Positions 1 through 9,500 of a DNA stretch of 64,000 nucleotides are shown one piece after another (the stretch's first letter is position 1; each line of letters opens with the position of its first letter). The stretch is from the NCBI GenBank assembly GCA_949592205.1, contig CATIUR010000003.1, forward strand, positions 74,490,501 through 74,554,500, read 5' to 3'. The DNA is from Helichrysum umbraculigerum. Taxonomy: Eukaryota; Streptophyta; Magnoliopsida; Asterales; Asteraceae. Made by a program: the position numbers and the translations under genes. The notes below the pieces were generated by a model. That model was not told the origin of the DNA and searched no databases. It saw only the letters and a list, made by a program, of their open reading frames with translations.

Positions 1-148
1 TTTTGTAAACTTCTTATTCAGTAATGTAACTACTAGTTTCAAAACGTCTCATCTAGAGTCGTTCATTATGTACTTTGCGCTTGTGATATTTGATTTGGTA
101 ACACCCCGACCCGACCGCTTCCGCAACCTGAAATTTGGGGGTGTTACA
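1..148 (+). mobile_element. 3' end of a Tekay-type LTR, truncated by the window edge
   Basis: The segment ends in the same terminal string (aatttgggggtgttaca) that closes every Tekay LTR in this window, and the preceding tract (cgtctcatctagagtcgttcattatgta, then gtaacaccc and cgcttccgc) matches the last 100 bases of those LTRs. The element start is off the left edge, so I cannot say whether it is a solo LTR or a full element. It is inserted in the Athila LTR that follows; a TSD cannot be tested. Confidence 0.8.
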
Positions 149-972
149 TAAACCCTGTTCATGTTATTGTTCAATGAACAATTCATGCCATGATACTAAC
201 GTCCTCCGGATGTCTGTAAATGGGGACCTGGATTAGAGGATAGTTGTCAGTTGAATTGGTCTGTGCATTTGGGAGAACTTCCGGTGTACTGGACATTCTA
301 TAATTGCTATCCATGTGACATATTGTGTATCTAATTGCGGACAACTCTACGTTAGGTATATAATAGAATCGTAGTTGTAGCTCATTGAGAAATATAGGAA
401 TATCTAGTGAGTAACCTGGAACCCTAATTGGTATAACGGAAAAGCTGTAAAACGCCCGAGTATCCGGTATAGCGTTAACACAAATACGTGGGAAACCGAG
501 TAAAGGTCGTAGGCATAATACTTTATCTACCAATTAAGTTTCTATGACCTCACCGAATTAATCATCACACCTAGTAACCTTATCCCTCATAACTATCCAT
601 CTAAATAACATTGCCGAAGTCACAGCAAACATATTCCTTATCTTGATTTCTCTGCGTTCTCCGTACAAACCCCTGTCTTTAATTTAGTTTTTAATTTTAG
701 TAATTAGTTTAGAAAACAAAACAACCTATCAAAAAGTTTTAAAAATCTCAGCTAAATTACAAAAGATAATTAATCCTCCTAGATTCCCATGCCCGTTGTA
801 GTTTGAAGAACGACACCTGAGTCATACATACCGCTTACTGTCCTTTAGGTCTTTAAGTTGTATCGAAACTTAGGATACCCAGCATAATAAATATAAAACA
901 CACTGTCTGCGCGCCCTTGCCGGAAGGTTCAACGACCGGAGTAAAATCCGACCGACCGCGGGGTGTACAACA
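149..972 (+). mobile_element. Ath1 5' LTR, 3' portion
   Basis: This is the remainder of the 5' LTR of the outermost Athila-type element. It ends in tgtacaaca at 972, followed by agtttt and an Asp-tRNA-like primer site, the same arrangement seen at the end of the element E LTR (ccaaca, agtttt, tggcgcc). The left part is cut by the Tekay LTR ending at 148. A 116-codon frame on the minus strand (183-533) has no recognisable family and is not called a gene. Confidence 0.7.
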
Positions 973-978
973 AGTTTT

Positions 979-997
979 TGGCGCTGCTGCCGGGGAC
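979..997 (+). other. Ath1 primer binding site
   Basis: The bases tggcgctgctgccggggac lie 6 bp after the LTR end. They resemble the Asp-tRNA-complementary primer site of Athila/Tat elements, and element E carries the same motif (42708-42725, minus strand). The tRNA identity is family knowledge, not shown here. Confidence 0.75.
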
Positions 998-1163
998 TAC
1001 AACGACCGACTTTAGGAATTTAGTTATCTTAGTTATTTAGCGACCCTTTCGGGAGATCAATATCATCCGGAAGTTACCTGCTTTAATCTTAGGTTAATTA
1101 GTTTAATTAGATTAGTTTAGATTAACTTTCCTTTCCGTAACCCTAATTTCTACCTTACGAGTT

Positions 1164-2669
1164 ATGACGAACCGTATCACGCTCGCCTCATCAATCAAGC
1201 CACTGCTAGAGGGACGAGGAGGACCGATCGTAGCACCAACCTACGAAACCCTTGAAATTAAGCCTCACTACATAAAAATGATTAAATCTGAGTGTCAGTT
1301 TCATGGTCTTTCGGTTGAAAACTCAAACGCCTATCTCAACAAGTTCATCAACCTTACTGACTCCTTCGATATAATAGGAACCAATAGAGACCTTCTTCGA
1401 CTCCATCTGTTTCCTTATTCTCTATCTTCTCGAACCTTAACCTGGTTTTATGATTTCGAACCCAATTCGATTCATACATGGGAAGAGATGGATACTAAGT
1501 TTCTAGCTAAGTACTTTCCTCCTTCCATGCAAACCAAGCTTAAGACCGACATTGCCAACTTCCGTCAGGAAACTAACGAATCATTAAGCAAGGCTTGGGA
1601 ACAATTTAAGAATCTTATCAGAAGATGTCAAAACCATCAGTTGGCTGAAACGAATCTGGTCTGCACGTTCTATAACAGCTTAAATCCTCAGCACCAACAA
1701 ACCCTCGATGCTGCTTCATCTGGAAACTTCATGCAACATACTTCAAACGAAGCTTGGAAATTGATTGAGACGATAACGATGCACCATCATGACTTGGAGC
1801 CAGATGAATCCACTTCAGAAGAAAGGAATACTTCAGATCAAGCCTTGGACACCTTGAAAACAGCCACTGGTAGAAACCCTGACCAATCCTTTCACTCTAA
1901 ACCATTCGTTCAGCAGTTAACCACACTACCCCCATCTCAATCTTTAGTTCTCTCTACTCCTACTCAATTGACTTCTCGTCTAAACAATACGATTTTCAAT
2001 AACTTCATGGTTGAGCAAAATAATACAAACAAACGAATTCTTAATTTTCAAAACCAAAATGATTATTTGCTCAGGATTTCAAATGATTTAATTAAAAACA
2101 TGGAGGATAATGTTAAAAGGTTGTTTTTAAAAGTTGAGGAGAAGCAAAGGGAGGAAGCAATCTACAATTCTGTCTTTCACTCATCCTATGAGCACGATGA
2201 CATGCTTGTGGTCACTAGAGGAGGAAAAGAGACTAAGAATGAGAAAACCATAGATATCCCTTCGAATGAACCTTCTACTTCTCTACCCACTGACTCGGTA
2301 CAAGCTGACACCCCTGTCACTTCTCCTGAGCCAGAACCTTCTAAAGCCCCAGAAGTTTCTAAACCTGTTCGAATACCTTTTCCTGGTAGGCTTAAGAAAG
2401 AGAAACAAGAAGCTCAATTTGGGAAATATCTAGAAATGTTCAAAAGCCTACACTTAAACGTTAGATTATTAGATGCTTTAGTAGAAATGCCCAGTTGTGC
2501 TAAATTCTTTAAGGAACTGATATCCAACAAAGAAAAACTTAGACAGATAGTTAACTTACCCCTAGATGCCGAGTGCTCTCTAATTATGCAACAAGGACTA
2601 CCCCCTAAGCTAGGAGATACTGGCCGTTTCACTATTCCTTGTTACCCTTCAGGATGTTCAAATAAGTGA
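1164..2669 (+). CDS. gag: Ath1 gag (Athila-type capsid protein), C-terminal frameshift
   Basis: Encodes a 501-residue Gag. The N-terminal segment (LASSIKPLLEGRGGPIVAP) aligns with the gag of element E (LAEDSKPLIEGRGGPIVYP), which supports this start. Residues about 70-215 form a retrotransposon-gag capsid domain (TWFYDFEPNSIHTWEEM, KFLAKYFPPS, NFRQETNESLSKAWEQF). A low-complexity Ser/Thr/Pro/Glu linker follows. I see no CCHC zinc knuckle. The last residues (from about 2646) are a frameshift artefact: one extra C in the tacccttc run moves the reading frame off the protease, which continues in the next frame from 2647. In related elements gag and protease are continuous. Capsid assembly is inferred from the family. 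Confidence 0.85.
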   Translation: MTNRITLASSIKPLLEGRGGPIVAPTYETLEIKPHYIKMIKSECQFHGLSVENSNAYLNKFINLTDSFDIIGTNRDLLRLHLFPYSLSSRTLTWFYDFEPNSIHTWEEMDTKFLAKYFPPSMQTKLKTDIANFRQETNESLSKAWEQFKNLIRRCQNHQLAETNLVCTFYNSLNPQHQQTLDAASSGNFMQHTSNEAWKLIETITMHHHDLEPDESTSEERNTSDQALDTLKTATGRNPDQSFHSKPFVQQLTTLPPSQSLVLSTPTQLTSRLNNTIFNNFMVEQNNTNKRILNFQNQNDYLLRISNDLIKNMEDNVKRLFLKVEEKQREEAIYNSVFHSSYEHDDMLVVTRGGKETKNEKTIDIPSNEPSTSLPTDSVQADTPVTSPEPEPSKAPEVSKPVRIPFPGRLKKEKQEAQFGKYLEMFKSLHLNVRLLDALVEMPSCAKFFKELISNKEKLRQIVNLPLDAECSLIMQQGLPPKLGDTGRFTIPCYPSGCSNK

Positions 2670-2814
2670 CGCCTTAGCTGACCTAGGAGCTAGTGTAAAC
2701 CTCATGCCATTCTCGCTTTATACGAAACTAGGATTAAACGAACTTTTGCCTACCCGTATGACCATCCAATTAGCAGATAGATCAGTTAAACTCCCCTGAG
2801 GAATTGCTGAAGAT
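2647..2814 (+). pseudogene. Ath1 protease, N-terminal fragment
   Basis: In the +1 frame relative to gag this reads into an aspartic protease active-site block, ADLGASVNLMPF. The same block occurs in element E (ADLGASVNLMPY). DLG replaces the more familiar DTG, as is common in Athila-type proteases. There is a TGA at 2797-2799 where E has Arg, consistent with CGA to TGA. The fragment is split by copia A after codon GAT and resumes at 15835 in the same frame. Confidence 0.8.
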
Positions 2815-2884
2815 TGTTGGTACATGTTTGTGTCTGTCAGTTGGTCTAGCTCGTAGTTTGTAATTAGTTTTGAGTTTCCTGATT

Positions 2885-2992
2885 CCTGCGACGTTGTGCG
2901 TAACGTCGCAGGTGCGACGTCAGGTATTGGGCCTGCGACGTAGTCAACGTCGCATGGTCTTGGGCCTGCGACGTCGTGTGCGACGTCGCAGG
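2885..2992 (+). repeat. Hairpin array in copia A 5' LTR (TGCGACGT...ACGTCGCA)
   Basis: Three consecutive short inverted repeats with stems of about 9-11 bp and short loops. The outer bases are TGCGAC/GTCGCA and the inner bases GT/AC. One extra half-unit (gtgcgacgtcagg) lies between them. The same array is in the 3' LTR at 15492-15599. Confidence 0.85.
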
Positions 2993-3004
2993 TGCCAGAT
3001 TATG

Positions 3005-3012
3005 TATAAAAA
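3005..3012 (+). promoter_or_regulatory. TATA-like box of copia A LTR
   Basis: tataaaaa, placed just after the hairpin array and about 200 bp before the LTR end, where U3 promoters of copia LTRs usually lie. The 3' LTR copy is at 15612-15619. No transcript evidence. Confidence 0.55.
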
Positions 3013-3224
3013 CGTTTTTACGTTTTCTGTTTAGGGACGACGAAACCCTAAACTCCATTTGTCAAAATCTCTGTAATCTGATCGATTATAAATCAATATA
3101 ATACGTTTCGTTTGATAATTATTGCGTATTGATTATTCATGTGATTGTTTGATTAGTCAATTGTTGTTTCCGCCATCAATTGATTGACTCGGTTCGTATA
3201 GATCCAAGGTAAGGGACAAACAAC

Positions 3225-3236
3225 TGGTATCAGAGC
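3225..3236 (+). other. Copia A primer binding site (initiator Met tRNA)
   Basis: tggtatcagagc, 2 bp after the 5' LTR. This is the standard plant iMet-tRNA primer site and is also found in C, D and F. Confidence 0.9.
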
Positions 3237-3787
3237 AGAAAGTGTTCGTTTTGGCGATTTGGATCGAGTTAGGGATAAAAGGACGTGATATTCATAGTGT
3301 TTTCGTGATTATTACGTTTGTTTTATGTTTTTAAAGGTGTTCGATCAATATTACTGGGATTAATTGAAGGTTTTCGTTGTTCGACATTCGTGGTTTTCGT
3401 TTAGGGTTAAAATCTTCGTTTTTTAGGGTTTGTGGCCGCCGCTCAACTCGTTTTGCGACGTTACCTGCGACCTCAGCTGCGACGTCGCTTGCGACGTTAG
3501 TGATTTTGACTTTAATTAGTCTCTGCGACATTATCTGCGACGTCGTTATTTTGACCTTAAGTGGTCCTGCGACGCTGTGTTGCGACGTCTTGTTGCGACG
3601 TAGTGTGATTTTGCGACGTCCTCTGCGACGTCATCTGCGACGTGATACTCAACGTCGCTTACTTCTGATTCTTAATTGAATCCTTTGCTTTTTGCGACGT
3701 TACTCTCTCCGTCGCATAAATTTTCTGCAACGCTCCTCTCAACGTCGCTAGTTTCAGAGTGTTTGCAATTTTTGTAAGGAACTTAAA
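3237..3787 (+). other. Copia A untranslated leader with GCGACGT repeats
   Basis: About 550 bp without a convincing ORF. From 3454 to 3750 it holds more than a dozen TGCGACGT-type units in direct and inverted orientation (for example tgcgacgtcgcttgcgacg, and tgcgacgttactctctccgtcgca). They match the LTR hairpins in core sequence. The tract lies between the primer site and gag, where packaging and dimerisation signals of retroelements usually are. Confidence 0.7.
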
Positions 3788-6505
3788 ATGTCTGATAAAG
3801 AAAGTTTTCAAACCTTTAAAGAGATGATGAGACACATCAATGATGTGGGTACCAGTAGTAAACCTCCTCTTTTTGGTGCTGATATGGATTATCTTTACTG
3901 GCGAACAAGATATGAACAATACATAGACTTTCATTGTCCGGAATTATGGGGACCGATTTTGGAAAGATATAATCATCCTGTCGCTGAGGGTACTCACCGA
4001 CCAGTCCCACCTCCTAAAACCTTTAAGGCAATGACTCCGGATGAACGTAAAGAGTACTTAATTGAAAGAAAAGCACATTCCTCTATATGTATGTGCTTAC
4101 TTCCTGATGTCTTAAGGTTATTTAAACATCATGAAACGACTTATGATCTCTGGAAAGCCATAGAAACCAGATGTGGTGGAAATGAAGATTACAAAGAAGC
4201 CAAGCTAGAGTTAGTCATAAAACAATATGATCTGTTTGATATCCTGCCTGATGAGACATCACCAAGGTTGTTCACTCGATACTCACAGATAGTTAATGAG
4301 TTGAAGGAGGGTGGTTATACTCTGTTTGACAGTGAAGTTAACAAGAAACTCTTGGATTCCCTACCTAAAGAATGGGATATAAAGGTTCAATTTTTAAAAG
4401 AAGGTGGAGAGTTGGAAACTATGAAGTTGGATAGATTGATTGGGATTCTTCAAGCATACGCAATGGAGCTGAAGAAGAAAGAATGTAAGTCCGGGGGTTT
4501 TGTTCAAGATCCGTCACTTTATAGTGGAAAAGGGAATTCTACTGGGAAGAATTTTGGTAGCATTGCTTTCGTGTCTGATATCAACTCGTTATCTAGTTCA
4601 GCAGGAACTAATCCATCATTTTATTCAGCTGGAACTTCACAGGGTTCTCAAAACCAGCAAGTTGTCATAACACCGGCCATTGAGGAACAGGCTGCAATCT
4701 ATACAGCCTTTCTTAGTTCTTACAAAGATTTGGTTTCACAACCAAACACTACTTTGGCACTAACTAAAGAGGATTACGGACAGCTGGACGATGATGATCT
4801 CGAACAGATGGATTTGAACTGGAGCATAGCTATGATCTCCAGGAGAGTGCATAAATTCTTGCAAAGAACAGGACGTAAGAGTTTAGATGGAAATGGGAAA
4901 TCAAGCTTTGGATTTGATAAGAGCAAGGTCCGATGTTACAACTGTCAGAATTTGGGACATTTTGCTCGTGAATGTGAGAAGCCAAAAATGCCTCCTTCTG
5001 GTCTCACAAAGCCAGATCCTCCCAAGACTCCTCCAAAGGAGAAAGCTAAGGTTGGAGCAACGGATGCTCTTGTGGTATTTGAGCCTACAAATACTTATTG
5101 GAGTGCACAAGCTGAGCAATATCAGCTAGGTCTCATGGCTCACATCATTCCTGAGGTACAAAATGAACCTGAGGAACCTTTTAGTTGTATTTCTTGTATT
5201 ACTTTGGATGCTTCTTTAAAACGCTGTCAAATAGATAATATGGACTTGCGAGAAAAAGTTGTCAAATTAACTGATTCAAACAAGTTTCTAAAAGCTAATG
5301 AAATACTTTATGAAAAGGAAGTTGAGGCTCATAAATTTGATATAGAGAAATATAAAGCTAAAGTTTTCAGTCAACAAGATGCCATTAAAAGCTATTTAAC
5401 AGAAATTGAGTTGTTAAATAAAGAGCTTTCTGAGTTAAAATCTGAGTCTCACAATTTCAAAAAGGGAGTCACAAGTTTTGCAAATTCTCATAAAATCTTT
5501 GATGAAATCGTTGACAAGCCAAGGCCAATAAGTAAAGCGGGAATTGGATATCCACCTCCCACTAACTATTATCCTAAGCCTGTTAAGGAAGGAACCAAAG
5601 AACTTTTCGCTGACTACTCCTCTTGGTCAGCTACTAATAATAAAGAAGCTAAGCCAAAGCGGGAGGCAAAGGAGAAAACTAAACGGCCAGAGTATCCTTT
5701 GCCTATTTTTGTTAAGTCTGAGAATTCACCTCCAGTTAGTAATGTGGAGGTCGTTGAGGTAGAGGATATAACTAAACAGGAATATCCTTATCTTAAAAAG
5801 GTTGATGTAAAAGTTGAAAACGTTATTTTGAAAAATGAACCCGTCATTCAGGTTCAAAACAAAAAGCTTAAAGAAAAGGTTTTGGAAGAAAAGTCTTCAT
5901 TAAAATCATATTCCCTTGTGAAAATTTTGAAGAGAAATGGAAAAGAAAATTCTTCAACTAACAAACCATCGACTTCAAACCATCAACCGAAGCAAGCACC
6001 TTCTACAACTTGCTCACACCAGTGTTCATGTTCTAGAAGTGCTGATTTTAAAGGATCTGAATCAGTTAGTCCTCATCCTCAACCATTTGTTGAGCATCGT
6101 TCTTGTTTCTACTGTAAGAGACAAGGACATTTGATCCGTGACTGTCCCAAGCTGTCAAATCAGCGCTATGGGAGAGAGATGCCTAGGACATCTGTTTATA
6201 GAAATTCTTTTTCGAGATCTCCACCTAGGCGTTACTCAAACTCTCCCAAGCCTGTTTTGAAGCCAAGTAATGTTGAGCAAAAACCTTTGCCAATTCAAAA
6301 GCCCAACATTACTTCTAATACCAATTCCGAACCTTCTAAAGTTTGGAAACGAAAAGAGTCTGATGTTGACTCTTCAGTCGTCAATAATAACACATCAGAT
6401 AAAAATTCTAATTTGTTTAAAGATAAAGTCCTATCTGACGTGCTTATTGTTGATGACTATGGTAGACCTAAGTCTGTAAAGGCTTGGGTCACCGTTTCTC
6501 ACTAA
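3788..6505 (+). CDS. gag: Copia A gag, long form with two zinc knuckles
   Basis: A 905-residue open frame. Residues about 35-235 are a copia-type capsid region (YWRTRYEQYIDF; LWKAIETRCGG; LLDSLPKEWD). A first CCHC knuckle is at about 383-396 (CYNCQNLGHFAREC), followed by a charged, probably coiled-coil region (about 480-600). A second CCHC knuckle is at about 773-786 (CFYCKRQGHLIRDC), near a basic Arg/Ser-rich tail. Two knuckles nearly 400 residues apart and the great length are typical of SIRE-type Gag and longer than ordinary copia Gag. It ends in TAA and pol follows in the same frame. A related but internally shortened Gag is encoded by element F. Expected role: RNA packaging and particle assembly. 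Confidence 0.92.
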   Translation: MSDKESFQTFKEMMRHINDVGTSSKPPLFGADMDYLYWRTRYEQYIDFHCPELWGPILERYNHPVAEGTHRPVPPPKTFKAMTPDERKEYLIERKAHSSICMCLLPDVLRLFKHHETTYDLWKAIETRCGGNEDYKEAKLELVIKQYDLFDILPDETSPRLFTRYSQIVNELKEGGYTLFDSEVNKKLLDSLPKEWDIKVQFLKEGGELETMKLDRLIGILQAYAMELKKKECKSGGFVQDPSLYSGKGNSTGKNFGSIAFVSDINSLSSSAGTNPSFYSAGTSQGSQNQQVVITPAIEEQAAIYTAFLSSYKDLVSQPNTTLALTKEDYGQLDDDDLEQMDLNWSIAMISRRVHKFLQRTGRKSLDGNGKSSFGFDKSKVRCYNCQNLGHFARECEKPKMPPSGLTKPDPPKTPPKEKAKVGATDALVVFEPTNTYWSAQAEQYQLGLMAHIIPEVQNEPEEPFSCISCITLDASLKRCQIDNMDLREKVVKLTDSNKFLKANEILYEKEVEAHKFDIEKYKAKVFSQQDAIKSYLTEIELLNKELSELKSESHNFKKGVTSFANSHKIFDEIVDKPRPISKAGIGYPPPTNYYPKPVKEGTKELFADYSSWSATNNKEAKPKREAKEKTKRPEYPLPIFVKSENSPPVSNVEVVEVEDITKQEYPYLKKVDVKVENVILKNEPVIQVQNKKLKEKVLEEKSSLKSYSLVKILKRNGKENSSTNKPSTSNHQPKQAPSTTCSHQCSCSRSADFKGSESVSPHPQPFVEHRSCFYCKRQGHLIRDCPKLSNQRYGREMPRTSVYRNSFSRSPPRRYSNSPKPVLKPSNVEQKPLPIQKPNITSNTNSEPSKVWKRKESDVDSSVVNNNTSDKNSNLFKDKVLSDVLIVDDYGRPKSVKAWVTVSH

Positions 6506-6562
6506 TCTCCTTTCGTTTGTGTGTTGCAGCAGTGAGAACGTGTTAAAGATAGTGAATGGTAT
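6506..6562 (+). other. Gag-pol boundary with two in-frame stops
   Basis: The gag frame ends in TAA (6503-6505) and, in the same frame, TGA (6533-6535). Pol is open from 6536 but has no early ATG before the protease motif. A T-rich tract ending ttgcag (to 6529) precedes the TGA. Expression of pol therefore needs stop suppression, another RNA form or internal initiation; the sequence does not decide. Confidence 0.7.
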
Positions 6563-9500
6563 TTGGATAGCGGCTGCTCGCGACATATGACAGGCGATGT
6601 ATCTCTTCTTGTGGATATTAAACCATACGCAAGAGGATATGTTGCCTTTGCTGGAGATACTGGAGGAACCATTTCTGGAAGAGGAACGCTAACTAACGGC
6701 AATGTAAGTTTTGAAAATGTGAACTACGTGGAACAGCTTACGCACAACTTGCTAAGTGTTTCACAGGTCTGTGATAAGGATTATACCACTGCGTTCACAA
6801 AGACAGAGTGCGTGATACTGAAGCCTGGGTATGTCATTCCGGAAGAATGGGTGTTACTGAGAGCACCAAGAAAGAATGACACATACATTCTGAACATGAG
6901 AACTGTTGAGACAACGAATGAATATACGTGTCTCCTATCTAAGGCTTCTGAAAAGGATTCAATGCTTTGGCACAGACGAATGGGACACATTCAATTCCGA
7001 AAAATGAATTTCTTGACTAAAAATGATCTAGTGCTAGGAGTTCCAAAACAGTCATTCGCTCTAAAGGATGATTGTGTCTCTTGTCACAAAGGGAAGCTAC
7101 GTAAGAAGTCCCATAAGTCTAAGCAGGTGAATTCCATTGATGCACCGTTGGAGTTACTTCATATGGATATGTTTGGGCCAATTTCTACAAGGAGTATTGG
7201 CGGAAAATCGTACTGTCTGGTAATTACTGATGATTACTCACGATTCTCCTGGGTGTATTTTCTTGCTACTAAGGATGAAGCTGCGGATATCTTAGTATAT
7301 CTGTTTGATAAGTTAGCAAATTTGAGTGGAATTAGTATTAAGAGACTGCGAAGCGATAATGGAACTGAATTCAGAAATTCAACTCTCGAGATGTATTGTG
7401 CCTCAAAAGGAATAGAGCATCAATTTAGTGCTCCAAGGATTCCACAACAGAATGGAGTTGCCGAAAGAAAGAACAGAACGATCATCGAGACTGCCAGAAC
7501 AATGTTAGCTGATTCTAAGTTGCCGATAATTTTCTGGGCTGAGGCAGTTAACACGGCCTGTTATGTTCTGAATCGGGTTCTTACGGTCAAGAAAAGAAAT
7601 AAGACTTGTTATGAGTTGTTCAATAACCGTAAGCCAAATCTGCAGTTTCTAGAACCTTTTGGGTGTCCCTGTTTAATCATGATTACGAAGGATAAGATCT
7701 CCAAGTTTGGTGAAAAGACTACTGAAGGTATCTTCCTTGGATTTTCTGTCAATTCACCAAATAAACGAGTCTTTAACAAGTCGACCAACAGGATTGAGGA
7801 ACATTTTGAAGTGAAGTGTTTACGCTACACGGATCCTCCTCAAGGGACAGGTCCAGAATGGTTTTTCAACTATGAAAAGGTGTTTGATTCTTTTAATCTT
7901 CCAGAAGATGATATAGAGGATGAGTTGGTAACACTGTTACATGGAATTAGTCTGTCTCAAGAGACTCCTGATTCTTCCGTTCAACCATTGGATCCAAACT
8001 CTAAATCGGCATCAACCCAACCATCTACTCCCACACCAACATCAAGTACAACACCTGTTAATAAACCATCTGACCCATCTCCCAATGCAACACCCGCACC
8101 TCCACCAACCAATCCCACACCTTCACAAACAACACCCACACAACCACAAACAACAACCAAATCACCACCACCTACACCTACACCATCTCCTACTCCACCA
8201 TCTTCGGCTGCTCCTTCTAAAACAGTTTATAACTACACAAAGGAGCTTCCATATGATCCAAACATGCCTCCTTTAGAGGAACCTCAAGAAGAAGATGAAG
8301 TGGAAGAAACAATGGCCTACTCTCACTTATTCACTCCTGAAGATGAAGGAGAAGAAGAAGAGTTAGCCTTTCCTGAGTCTGCTACTACTCCCGAAACTGA
8401 GGGAGATTTGAACAATCTGGGTGTGGATCTTGTGCCATTTGCCATACCAGAAACTCGTATACATAAAGATCACCCCATTGATAACAATATTGGTGATCCT
8501 CATGCATCTGTTCAAACACGACAACAAGCAAAGCAGACTTCAGCTCAGCAGATTTTGGGACTTATAGCTCATATTGATTCATGTCACTTGTCTCAAATCG
8601 AACCTAAAAAGGTTGAACAAGCCTTAAATGATCCATCTTGGGTCGAGGCTATGCAGGAGGAACTACAGCAAATAAATAAGATGAATGTTTGGGAAATTGT
8701 TCCTTTACCCAAGGGTGCTCACTTGACGGGTACTCGTTGGGTTTACCGTAACAAAATGGATGATCGTGGGGAGGTTATTCGAAATAAGGCCCGTCTGGTA
8801 GTTCAAGGATATAGTCAACTGGAAGGTATTGACTATGATGAAGTTTTCGCTCCTGTCGCTCGTTTGGAATCAATTAGAATTTTTCTAGCCTATGCTTCTT
8901 TTAAAGGATTCCGTGTGTATCAACTTGACGTGAAGTGTGCATTTCTATACGGAGATGTCGACGCAGTGATTTATGTGTGTCAGCCTCCTGGTTTTGAAGA
9001 TCCAAAGCATCCTAATCATGTTTGCAAGCTGAAGAAAGCTTTGTATGATATTCATCAATCTCCTCGACTTTGGTATGAGAGACTCGCCAAGTACTTGCTG
9101 AAAAATGGTTTTGATAGAGGACAGATTGATAGCACGCTTTTCATCAAAAGGGAAGGAGCGGATTTATTACTAGTGCAGGTCTATGTGGACGACATAATTT
9201 TTGGATCAACTAATGATCAGTTGTGCAAGGATTTTGAAAGACTGATGAAAGCTGAGTTTGAAATGAGTGCTATGGGGGAACTCACGTTCTTTCTGGGACT
9301 ACAGGTCGAGCAATCTGACAATGGAATTTATATACACCAGTCCAAATATGTCACTGACATGTTAAAGCGGTATGAATTGCTCGATTGTAAACACTATGGC
9401 ACTCCAATTGAAGTGAGACACAATCTTGGACCTAATGAGGACGACGAAGATTGCAAGGAGAAAGACTATCGCTCTATGATAGGCTCTCTTATGTACCTGA

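Larger units (their letters stand above)
2815..3222 (+). repeat. Copia A 5' LTR
   Basis: Starts TGTTGGTACATG and ends AAGGGACAAACA, and is the same length as the 3' copy. U3 contains three hairpins (2885-2992) of the form CCTGCGACGTT..AACGTCGCAGG, followed within about 13 bp by a TATA-like box. Confidence 0.95.

Noticed and set aside
183..533. 116-codon minus-strand frame in the Ath1 LTR
   Set aside because: No recognisable domain, lies inside an LTR remnant, and no partner copy is available to test conservation.
6476..6535. An intron joining gag to pol in copia A (gtaaag donor to ttgcag acceptor)
   Set aside because: Splicing there keeps the frame but leaves the TGA at 6533 in frame, so it would not restore pol.
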